Below, piece after piece: positions 45,917 to 54,362 of a DNA stretch of 64,000 nucleotides (the stretch's first letter is position 1; each line of letters opens with the position of its first letter). Below the pieces are notes generated by a model that made no database searches, was not told the origin of the DNA, and was given only the letters and a program-made list of their open reading frames with translations. The position numbers and the translations under genes were made by a program. Location of the stretch: NCBI RefSeq assembly GCF_042678145.1, contig NZ_JBHUDG010000050.1:1-64000 (forward strand), read 5' to 3'. Source of the DNA: Pseudopedobacter beijingensis. GTDB lineage: Bacteria; Bacteroidota; Bacteroidia; Sphingobacteriales; Sphingobacteriaceae.

Positions 45917-47569
45917 TTATTTATTAGGTATAAATTTTACTGTTTGTGTTTTTCCTGATTTTGAAATAACTGTTAGATATACAGCTTGTGATAAAGTAAC
46001 AGGTATGGTGAAAGAGTTTTCTCCAACTCCAACAACTATAGCTTTGGTAGTTATAAGTTTTCCTGAAATATCTCTGATTGTAAGTTGCGCCTGACCTGCT
46101 GTAGACGAATTGAAATTAACAGTTACTTGTTGAGCCGACAAAGATGCCTGAACCTGTATTTTCGATTCTGCTGCAAGCCTTGCTGGCTTTACAGATAGCA
46201 CAGACGAAAGTTCGACCTGGCCATTTTTATCTATCTGTCTTAATTGATAGTATACAGTACCGGATGATAGCTCTTTATCTGTATAGTTATAATTACTTAT
46301 TTGATCTGTGGTTCCGTTTCCTTTTACTTTATCTACTAGTTTAAAACTATCGCCTGTAGATTTTAATACTTCAAAGTAATCGTTATCTTTTTCCGAAGCG
46401 GTTGTCCAACTAAGTTGTACGGCAGAACCAATGTGTGTTGCTTTAAAATCTGTTAACTTAACAGGAAGAACAGAATTTTTCACAGGAGCCCAAGCTATCC
46501 CCCTGATATTATAGGTGTTATCCCAAGTTTTTAATAACGTAGGCGATGTTTCTTCGATACTAATATTGGATGTAGCACCAGCTGCATCTGTAATTTTATA
46601 TAGTTTGGCTTGAGCAGTTACTGTACTTGCTGCACTACTTACCACAAACAATTCTACCTTATTATTCACTATCCTTGCTTCAATAGCTGTTCCGTAAGAA
46701 CTTACAGGGCAGACATATGAGCCTCTTGCAGTCCAACCATCATTGGTGGGATAGTTCATGCTAAATTTTTCAACTTCGAATGCTCCGGAACCATATTTTA
46801 ACACATAAACCACGCCGGTTGTTCCTACTTCTACCATGGTAAATGCCTGACGGTTTGCACCGCTTGAAGTTCCAGACCTATTGGTAAAAGTAGGGGTTGG
46901 TGTTGCACTGGTTGGCATTCCGGTTATCTGGTATATCTGGTCTCCCGCCGCTACATATAAATTCTCTTTAAAAACCCTTAACTGATGGTAACTGGCACCA
47001 CCCAAACGGGTTGCAGTTACGACACCCGAGCTGGCAGTCCAAACGCCGCCCGTAACCGACCCCGTTCCTCCACCGGCAGTCCATACATTAGTGCCATCGT
47101 AAGATGTTGCCGCTCTAAAACTATTGCCATCATTTGGATTATTAAGCGAAGTGGTAGTATTGATATTTTTCTGATAATCAACCAAAGCGACTACCCTGTT
47201 AACAGTAGCTGCAGCGGAATTATTGGCATCTGCTCCCAATGCCTGATCATAGCCGGGCACAACTAAAAATCTTCCATCGGCAGAACGGGTCATTTTTCCC
47301 TCAACAGTGGCATTGCCTACGGCTACAATACGTTTATTGCCACTTATTGTAGTGGTTGGCAATGCTATATCCTGTTTCCAGGTTAATGTTGTGCCAGATA
47401 TGCTATACTCTTCCAGATAAATGGGCACAGAAGATGTCGTGGTATTGATTGGACTTGAACCATCTGTATGCCCCAAGCGATAAAGTACCAGATTACCTTC
47501 TGTAAAATTCTGTGCTGCACAAAGTTTAGCAAACAATGCAAAACCTAAAAGTAAAAGTGTTCTTTTCAT
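45917..47569 (-). CDS. Propeller-like protein with T9SS sorting domain
   Basis: A 550-residue exported protein. Signal peptide at 1-19; propeller-like domain to about 370 (ending GIAWAPVKN); an Fn3-like module (LTDFKATHIGSAVQLSWTTA) to about 460; and a C-terminal type A sorting domain (about 465-550) with LTIRDISGKLI and a final TVKFIPNK. The tail marks the protein for type IX secretion to the cell surface. Encoded between the SUMF1-BNR gene (40 bp) and its tail-less paralogue (19 bp), it is probably the surface glycan-binding or processing partner. Function not recognised. Confidence 0.8.
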   Translation of the reverse strand: MKRTLLLLGFALFAKLCAAQNFTEGNLVLYRLGHTDGSSPINTTTSSVPIYLEEYSISGTTLTWKQDIALPTTTISGNKRIVAVGNATVEGKMTRSADGRFLVVPGYDQALGADANNSAAATVNRVVALVDYQKNINTTTSLNNPNDGNSFRAATSYDGTNVWTAGGGTGSVTGGVWTASSGVVTATRLGGASYHQLRVFKENLYVAAGDQIYQITGMPTSATPTPTFTNRSGTSSGANRQAFTMVEVGTTGVVYVLKYGSGAFEVEKFSMNYPTNDGWTARGSYVCPVSSYGTAIEARIVNNKVELFVVSSAASTVTAQAKLYKITDAAGATSNISIEETSPTLLKTWDNTYNIRGIAWAPVKNSVLPVKLTDFKATHIGSAVQLSWTTASEKDNDYFEVLKSTGDSFKLVDKVKGNGTTDQISNYNYTDKELSSGTVYYQLRQIDKNGQVELSSVLSVKPARLAAESKIQVQASLSAQQVTVNFNSSTAGQAQLTIRDISGKLITTKAIVVGVGENSFTIPVTLSQAVYLTVISKSGKTQTVKFIPNK

Positions 47570-47609
47570 ATTGATTTATTTTAGTTATAAATTGATTACA
47601 ATCTGTTTA

Positions 47610-49592
47610 TTAATCCATTAACCATTTCAAATTAAACCTATAGTGTAATGCACTACTGAACAAATGAATTATATTATCAGGGCTTTGGGTGGCTGCCAGA
47701 TAACCCTTTGGTTCTGCATATTGCCCGTCCATTCTGAAATAACCTGTAAAACCTCCGCCATTCAGAAACCTCTCTTTACCATCAGTAATCAACTTTTTTA
47801 CTGGCCAGGTTTTGCCATCGTCAAAAGAAACGGCGGCATACATACCGTAACCAGTATAAGTTGTTCCGTCTTTTCGTATAAACTGCATCCCCTTTCTGTT
47901 GGTTATGCTGGCATCAGTAAAAGAAATCAACAATAAAGCTCCTTCATTTAATCTTCTTAAAACCAAACGCTGACCACTGGATATGGGAGGGAATTCGGTT
48001 GCCTGATAAGTCCATGATTGTCCCCCATTCTTAGATAAACTCATAGGCATGTAATAGCTATTGTCTATTTTTATATTATCATCCCTACCAAAAGCCATCA
48101 GGTCTCCATTTTGCAACTGTACAACACCGGCATGTATTCCGGCTATAATATTTCCCTCCGCACCCTGTTTAAAATTGGGCGTTTGTCCTAAGCTACCGGC
48201 AGGATTAATCCATGTTTTTCCATTATCTTTTGATAGATGAATTACGCTACCTCCTCTTACTTTTGGTGTAGCGTCGCTAGGTTGCACTAACCAACCTTCC
48301 TTGGTTTTAAACATCCCTGCTATAACCTGATTTCCCAATTCATGCTCTGGGTTCGCAAATACAGGCTTAGACCAGGTAGAACCATTATCTTTACTTTCTC
48401 TTTGTACCAATGCCAGATTTTGCCAGGTCCCTGCTGCTTCTACCCCATTCATATGGTATAAAACATCTTTCTGCTGATCGTAAAACAGCGAAGAACCGGT
48501 CATATTTCTATCGGGAACTTTAAAAAACAATTCGGGATCAGACCATTTTTTATCTCCTGCCTTCATTCGGCTAGACAGAATGGTCATTTCTTTTCCTTTT
48601 TCATCTTCTGTAGAAAACCAGATAGCCAATAAATCGCCGTTAGGCAGCCAGCTTACTGCAGGACAGTGATTGTGGTGATACATAAAATCATTTTTCCCAA
48701 CCTGATCTGTATGTACATAGGTAAGCGGTTCCATAAAAACCGGTTTATCTACTAAATTCCATTTAAACGGAACTTTTGCAACAATACTCTTTACCATAGG
48801 TTCTGCCATAAAAGAAGTTGGTTTCAACTTTTCCGTTACCTCAACCACTCTAAAACCTGTATAAAGTGTCTTATCTTCGGGAATAAGTGCTGCCCTGTTT
48901 GCCGAACGTAAATACTTAACTGGTGTACCATGACTGCCACCTCTGGTTACCCGGTATAGGCCATTGGTATAACCTGCCGGATCCATCTTTTCCGCTACAG
49001 TATATTTACCATACCAATCCAAACACCATTCCTCTACATTTCCATGCATATCATACACTCCCCATGCATTGGGCTTGGTTTGTTTTACTTTAAGCGAAAC
49101 AGGTTTGGGTTCCCAAATAATATCCTGGTTTTTAAGAAATTCTTTAGGCAAAACCCTGTCTCCAATAGCATAAGGACTTAAGGTTCCTGCTTTACACACA
49201 TATTCCCATTCTGCTTCGGTAGGCAATCTGTACGTTTTACCCTCCTTTTTAGAAAGCCATTCACAAAACTTTACAGCTTCGCCATAACTTACATAAATAG
49301 CAGCTTCATCATCTTCTGTAGAAAAGCCATTTTTACCCCTCATTTTTGAATGCGAGGGGTTAAACTGTTCATATTGTGCATTAGTAATTTCCGTTGAAGA
49401 AATTCTAAACGGCCTGGATATATTTACAATATGTGCCGGACTTTCGTCTCTATTTTCTCCATAAGCGTAATCGCCCATCAGAAACTTGCCCGGTTTAATA
49501 TCTACCATTTCTAATCCAATAGAATTAAGCTGTTGTGCATTAGCTTTCAGAACAAGTATTAATAGACAATAAATCAAACTCAACTTTCTCAT
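47610..49592 (-). CDS. SUMF1-like/BNR-repeat (sialidase-like) fusion protein
   Basis: A 660-residue exported two-domain protein. Residues about 25-250 are a formylglycine-generating-enzyme (SUMF1) fold: ITNAQYEQF, YRLPTEAEWEYVCKAG, WGVYDMHGNVEEWCLDW, RVTRGGSHG. The active-site cysteines expected after RGGSW are missing: 218-233 reads GGSHGTPVKYLRSANR. Residues about 290-655 are a beta-propeller with Asp-box repeats (SKDNGSTW, SKDNGKTW, SFDDGKTW), as in exo-sialidases. It is 11 bp after the acetylesterase gene. Sialidase activity is possible, but other BNR enzymes exist. Confidence 0.85.
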   Translation of the reverse strand: MRKLSLIYCLLILVLKANAQQLNSIGLEMVDIKPGKFLMGDYAYGENRDESPAHIVNISRPFRISSTEITNAQYEQFNPSHSKMRGKNGFSTEDDEAAIYVSYGEAVKFCEWLSKKEGKTYRLPTEAEWEYVCKAGTLSPYAIGDRVLPKEFLKNQDIIWEPKPVSLKVKQTKPNAWGVYDMHGNVEEWCLDWYGKYTVAEKMDPAGYTNGLYRVTRGGSHGTPVKYLRSANRAALIPEDKTLYTGFRVVEVTEKLKPTSFMAEPMVKSIVAKVPFKWNLVDKPVFMEPLTYVHTDQVGKNDFMYHHNHCPAVSWLPNGDLLAIWFSTEDEKGKEMTILSSRMKAGDKKWSDPELFFKVPDRNMTGSSLFYDQQKDVLYHMNGVEAAGTWQNLALVQRESKDNGSTWSKPVFANPEHELGNQVIAGMFKTKEGWLVQPSDATPKVRGGSVIHLSKDNGKTWINPAGSLGQTPNFKQGAEGNIIAGIHAGVVQLQNGDLMAFGRDDNIKIDNSYYMPMSLSKNGGQSWTYQATEFPPISSGQRLVLRRLNEGALLLISFTDASITNRKGMQFIRKDGTTYTGYGMYAAVSFDDGKTWPVKKLITDGKERFLNGGGFTGYFRMDGQYAEPKGYLAATQSPDNIIHLFSSALHYRFNLKWLMD

Positions 49593-49603
49593 AACTAATG
49601 TAT

Positions 49604-51562
49604 TTATGGTTTGTCTGTTCTAAATGGGGATGCAGGAAGTCCCTCTTTGTTAATCAGGTTGCTTTTATATGGGTTATCCTGCCATGCATATCTTACGGCA
49701 ACAGGTTTTGTAACTGTATTGTGCCATACTATTACCTGATTCTTTTCTATTCGGGCATTAGCTTGTTTAAAAAGCCCATCTTCACCCGCTATAAAAAATC
49801 CTTGTAAAATATTACTATCTCTTGATACCAGGCCAGATCCTATATGGTCAAATGTAATTCTAGCCTCTGCACCTGTAACCTTCATCTCTTTATATACAGG
49901 GCCAGAAAAAACAATCTTATTATTTCCATAAGCCACTTTTTGTGCAGCTATAGCCAACCTTTTTCCTATTTCCCATTTATTCTTAGGATGCAGGTCTTTC
50001 TCCTCACCAACATCTATGGTTACCACCATTCCGGTATTAGGTACAGAAAGTGTTTTTAATTGAGCTTCCCGTAAACTTGCCCAATTACTTTCCTGCACAT
50101 TTAAACTATAAGCTCCGTAATTAGGTAGCTGAACATACAAAAAGGGAAAATCACCTTGTTTCCATACGCTTCTCCAGTCTTTAATAAGAGCAGGCAATAG
50201 CTTGCTGTATTCTTCTGCTTTATCCGTATTAGATTCTCCCTGATACCAGATTACTCCCTTTATAGCATAATTAGTTAAAGGGGATATCATGGCATTGTAA
50301 AGCAAAGACGGTTCATATTGCAGTACAATTTTGTCTGTACGCGGATATTTAGGCATGTCTTTCAACGGTAGACTTTCTTTATATGCCCATTCATTATTCA
50401 GGTTAATTAACCTTTCACCCACTACTATCTTCATCCCATCAGGTCCATTACTAAAACCACCCGGGCCACCCCAATCCGTTACCCTCACCGTAATTACATT
50501 TTTCCCTTCTACTAAAAGGTCTTCAGAAACTGCATATTTTCTGATATTATTTCTACCATAGGTAGCCCCAACCAGTTTACCGTTTACATAAGTACTGTCC
50601 AGCTCATCTATATAAGAAAGAAATAATGTGCTGCGTTTACCCAGATCCGCTTTAGTAAGTTCTACTTCTTTCCTAAACCAAACCACCCCATCATAGTTTC
50701 TCAATTCAGGTTGTTTCTCCCAATAGGCCGGTAAAATCATTCGCTTCCACGACGAGTCATCAAAACCTGGAGTATTCCATGTTTTAGGAGATTGAAAACC
50801 TTTATCTAATACCCTGACCTGATTTGACCAGCTAGTTATATCGTCTTTCTCTTTTTGTAAGATTGATTCTCTGAATGCCGGTTCTTTAACATTATTGTAC
50901 CTGCTGATATAGTGCGGAAGTTCCTTTAAACCTTCTAAACTTACCCAGGCTTCAGCTTTGGTTCCTCCCCAACTAGTACTAATTAAACCAATGGGCACCT
51001 GATTTTTTTGATAAAGCTCTTTAGCGAAAAAATAGGCTACTGCAGAAAAAGCAGGCAAATGCATAGGAGTTGCCTCTCGCCATCCTATACTTTTAAAGTT
51101 CTCTTCCGGCTTAAAACTTGTTACTTTTGCTACTTCTATAGATCTGATCTGTGGAATGTTATCATCTGGCTTTAATGTATAGGCATCTCCCAAATCTTTT
51201 ATTTTCATGTACATGTTGGATTGACCTGAACATACCCAAACATCCCCTATGGCAATATTTCCAATGGTAATTTCGTCCTTTTCTCCTTTTACAACCATCT
51301 GCAAAGCGGTTGCTGCTGTTTGCTTATCTAAATGCAATTTCCAATATCCTTTAGGGTCCGCTTTTGTTTCATAAAACTTTCCTTTAAATAGGATTTGAAC
51401 GGCTTCACCCGGATTTGCCCACCCCCATACCGGAACCACAACATCTCTTTGTAAAACCATACCATCGCCTACTAAAGCAGGTAAAACTATTTTTGCCTGT
51501 AAAAATTGGGGAGCAGCAAATAACAATAGCAGGATAGATCTTCTAAAATAATTTCCAAGCAT
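49604..51562 (-). CDS. Sialate O-acetylesterase family protein
   Basis: A 652-residue exported esterase (signal ILLLLFAAPQFLQA). The SGNH core is interrupted by a beta-sandwich (about 250-410), as in this family. Ser115 lies in CSGQSNM, a second block is STSWGGTKAEAW, then GVIWYQGESNT, and the D-x-x-H pair lies in KDLHPKNKW. It would remove acetyl groups from a sugar. The family name refers to sialic acid, but Bacteroidota members also act on plant polysaccharides, so substrate rests on context. It is 4 bp after the DUF5017-like gene. Confidence 0.88.
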   Translation of the reverse strand: MLGNYFRRSILLLLFAAPQFLQAKIVLPALVGDGMVLQRDVVVPVWGWANPGEAVQILFKGKFYETKADPKGYWKLHLDKQTAATALQMVVKGEKDEITIGNIAIGDVWVCSGQSNMYMKIKDLGDAYTLKPDDNIPQIRSIEVAKVTSFKPEENFKSIGWREATPMHLPAFSAVAYFFAKELYQKNQVPIGLISTSWGGTKAEAWVSLEGLKELPHYISRYNNVKEPAFRESILQKEKDDITSWSNQVRVLDKGFQSPKTWNTPGFDDSSWKRMILPAYWEKQPELRNYDGVVWFRKEVELTKADLGKRSTLFLSYIDELDSTYVNGKLVGATYGRNNIRKYAVSEDLLVEGKNVITVRVTDWGGPGGFSNGPDGMKIVVGERLINLNNEWAYKESLPLKDMPKYPRTDKIVLQYEPSLLYNAMISPLTNYAIKGVIWYQGESNTDKAEEYSKLLPALIKDWRSVWKQGDFPFLYVQLPNYGAYSLNVQESNWASLREAQLKTLSVPNTGMVVTIDVGEEKDLHPKNKWEIGKRLAIAAQKVAYGNNKIVFSGPVYKEMKVTGAEARITFDHIGSGLVSRDSNILQGFFIAGEDGLFKQANARIEKNQVIVWHNTVTKPVAVRYAWQDNPYKSNLINKEGLPASPFRTDKP

Positions 51563-51566
51563 TTTA

Positions 51567-52505
51567 TTAGGGATTTACTTTAATTGTAATTGTTTTGATG
51601 TTTTCTTTTTTCTTATTGATGTTTTGCACCGACCCGATAAACGTCACTTCGTAAGTTCCGGGTTGAGTAAACTTGTGGCTATAAACATCGGGCATAGGAT
51701 TTTCACTCCCCTTAAGAGCAATAGCTCTGTCTGGTCCAAAATCCAATTTTTCTAAATACATAGGTTTACTGATTGCCCAATGCAGACCAGACGGAGACCA
51801 GTTTTCTGTGTACTCATTTCCCTGCATGGTAATTCTGGATGTGGTAACCACAGATCTTGCCGGGTAGCTCACCGGATTTTCATCCACAATACGAAAACCT
51901 GCTTCGTTGAGCTTTAAAATTTGTTGCTTTCCTTTATCTGTTAGTCCCTGTATCTTAAAATCCTGTATCATCCATATTCTGGCATCTCCAAAATCCAATT
52001 GCGAACGCGTATTGTACTTGTAAGCTATATACAAAGGCTTTCCTTTTTCGTAAATATCAGTGATATCCTTTTCCCCAGAAGCTAGAAATGCATTATTAGT
52101 CCCTAGTACAAAACGGTTGGTAATATCTATCCAACTTGCCTCGTGTACACTTTCTATACGCTCGTAGTTACCATCAAAATCAATACTGGCCCATACCGAT
52201 AATTGATCTACTTGTGTTCCTTTATCTACTGCAGACATAAAAGACATGGTTTGTCCTCCTGTAACATCCAGCGTCCTCCCATCTTTAAAATTATAATCGT
52301 TTAGGAACTCACCCGAATAGAAGCTTAATGACTCAGCATTGCCTGTGAAATAAAAATCTACGTTTTCATTTACTGAAACTTCTGTTGTACTGGCAGAAAC
52401 ATCGAAATCGAGCTCGTCCAGTTTTAAACGATTTTCTTTTTTACAGGCAGAACCTGCCAATAGCATTACTATGAAAAAGAAATACTTTAATTTCATTGTA
52501 CTCAT
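51567..52505 (-). CDS. DUF5017-like surface lipoprotein
   Basis: A 312-residue lipoprotein: signal MKLKYFFFIVMLLAGSACKK with a lipobox GSAC. The body (FDVSASTTEVSVNENVDFYF) and the mid-part (SWIDITNRFVLGTN) resemble DUF5017 proteins that often follow SusD in Bacteroidota and may hold glycan at the surface, as SusE/SusF do. It follows susD by 10 bp. The end (FTQPGTYEVTFIGSVQN) looks like a PKD-type beta-sandwich. The start may be the Met three codons on. Confidence 0.72.
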   Translation of the reverse strand: MSTMKLKYFFFIVMLLAGSACKKENRLKLDELDFDVSASTTEVSVNENVDFYFTGNAESLSFYSGEFLNDYNFKDGRTLDVTGGQTMSFMSAVDKGTQVDQLSVWASIDFDGNYERIESVHEASWIDITNRFVLGTNNAFLASGEKDITDIYEKGKPLYIAYKYNTRSQLDFGDARIWMIQDFKIQGLTDKGKQQILKLNEAGFRIVDENPVSYPARSVVTTSRITMQGNEYTENWSPSGLHWAISKPMYLEKLDFGPDRAIALKGSENPMPDVYSHKFTQPGTYEVTFIGSVQNINKKKENIKTITIKVNP

Positions 52506-52515
52506 TTTAATATTT

Positions 52516-54351
52516 TTACCAGTTATTATTTTGCTTTAGTTTACTGTTAAGACTTAACTCTCTTGATGGAATAGGCCATAACAAATGTTTACTGTTTACA
52601 TTTTTGTACCTGTCTATATAACCTGCAGTTGGTACTTGTTGGCTGATGGTATTGTAAACATCCTGCATATTGTCAAGAAATTTTCCCCAACGAATCAGGT
52701 CTGCCTTCCTCAAACATTCAAATGCCAGTTCTCTTGATCTTTCGGCCTGAATAAACTTTCTTAAAGCTTCCTGATCAGTTGCAGATGCCGTTGGTACTTT
52801 ATATTCAGAGCCATCAAAAATTACAGCAGTTGCAACTCCTCCAGATCCTGTAGCTCCGGAAGGAACAGTTATGGTAACTGTTGGTGCAGAAGTATAACCT
52901 TCTCCGAAAATAGCTCCCGTTTCGCCATCTCTTTCCAATAGTATTTGTGACAGTTGCTTAGATGAATTTAATGTAGCATAGGCTTTTGCTCCGGTTCCAC
53001 CTCCGCCCGTAAGCGTAATGGTAGGTACAACAGAATAATTACTTCCTTTATTGGTAATAGTAAAGGATTTAACACCACCTTTCTTTACGTATGCCCGCTC
53101 TCTTACCATTTCCATATATTTAACAGCCTCATCCTTATTACCGAAAGAAATTTCATTTAAAGCTTCTGCATACATCAGCAACACATCTGAAAACCTTAGG
53201 ATAGGAAAGTTCTGCGGGGTTGCATACGGGATTTTTTCACCCAGCTCATATTCTCTCCTGAACTTTGCCGCCGGGCGTGTAAACAGCGAAGCATAAGTTG
53301 TAGAATTAGAAAAGGTTTTACCTCCGGTAGCATTGTAACTAAAATTGGCAATACACCAATCTCTTCTCATATCTCCTAATTCGTACCTGTAATACAAATT
53401 AGCTGTTGCAGCAACATAAGAAAGGCTTAAATTGGTATTCCCTGATCTTAAACCGGGAGAGTTTACATAACCGTTCCAACCGGTTTCATCAAAACCATTA
53501 GCTATATTGGCATAAAACTCTACTTCCCAGATACTCTCTTTAATGTTGTAGATATCTTTAGCGTAATTAATAAATGTTTGAGAATAAACGGGGTTAAGCT
53601 GATGATTCGCTTTAGTATCGCTAATGACTTTCCATGCCCAGTTTTTGGCGTCTTCATATTTCGATACATCTTTTAACGGATATCCGGCCATAAACAGACA
53701 AACCCTCGCCAAAATTCCTCTTACAGCCGATTTGTTGACACGTCCGCTATACCCCAGCTCAGAAATATCTTTTACATGCGCTTCAGCATATTCCATGTCT
53801 TTTAAGATTACATCATAAACTTCTTTGACAGAAGATTTTGCTATGTCTGTATTTGATGTCGATTTGGTTGAAGACAATACAATAGGTACCTCTCCATAAG
53901 TTTGCACTAATAAGAAATAAAAGTATGCCCTTAAAAACCTTGCTTCACCCCTTACCCTATCTCTAACAACTTCTGATATAGACAAATTATTATCTATGTT
54001 TTCCAATAGCAGGTTTGCCCGGTTTATCCCGATATACAGGATATTCCAGTGATTAGTTACCAAAGGGTCTGAAGACGTAAAGTCATATAACATTGGTCCT
54101 GTAGTAGCAGATACCCTGCTACAGTACCCATCATCACCATCTAATCCATAATTAAACAAGATCTGTCCTCCATATAAAGCATTGTTTCCTAAAATATCAT
54201 ATACTGCTGCTAATGAATGGTCAAGATCCTGCTCCGTATCATAAGAGGTTTCAGGTATCAGAATATCTTTAGGCTTTACGTCTAAAAACTTTTCGCAACC
54301 GGAAAAAATCGTTTGGAAAACTATCAAGGTTATTAATATTTTCAATTTCAT
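52516..54351 (-). CDS. susD: SusD/RagB family glycan-binding lipoprotein
   Basis: A 611-residue lipoprotein (lipobox IFSGC) that binds glycan at the outer surface above SusC. SusD features are FLDVKPKD at the start, ARFLRAYFYFLLVQTYGEVPIV, LRFSDVLLMYAEALNE and ERSRELAFECLRKADLIRWG. Unusual is an insertion at about 425-515 between VRERA and IQAERSREL, made of two Gly-rich repeats (PTITLTGGGGTGAKAYA and PTVTITVPSGATGSGG). It follows susC by 11 bp. Confidence 0.95.
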   Translation of the reverse strand: MKLKILITLIVFQTIFSGCEKFLDVKPKDILIPETSYDTEQDLDHSLAAVYDILGNNALYGGQILFNYGLDGDDGYCSRVSATTGPMLYDFTSSDPLVTNHWNILYIGINRANLLLENIDNNLSISEVVRDRVRGEARFLRAYFYFLLVQTYGEVPIVLSSTKSTSNTDIAKSSVKEVYDVILKDMEYAEAHVKDISELGYSGRVNKSAVRGILARVCLFMAGYPLKDVSKYEDAKNWAWKVISDTKANHQLNPVYSQTFINYAKDIYNIKESIWEVEFYANIANGFDETGWNGYVNSPGLRSGNTNLSLSYVAATANLYYRYELGDMRRDWCIANFSYNATGGKTFSNSTTYASLFTRPAAKFRREYELGEKIPYATPQNFPILRFSDVLLMYAEALNEISFGNKDEAVKYMEMVRERAYVKKGGVKSFTITNKGSNYSVVPTITLTGGGGTGAKAYATLNSSKQLSQILLERDGETGAIFGEGYTSAPTVTITVPSGATGSGGVATAVIFDGSEYKVPTASATDQEALRKFIQAERSRELAFECLRKADLIRWGKFLDNMQDVYNTISQQVPTAGYIDRYKNVNSKHLLWPIPSRELSLNSKLKQNNNW

Positions 54352-54362
54352 GATTTCTAATT

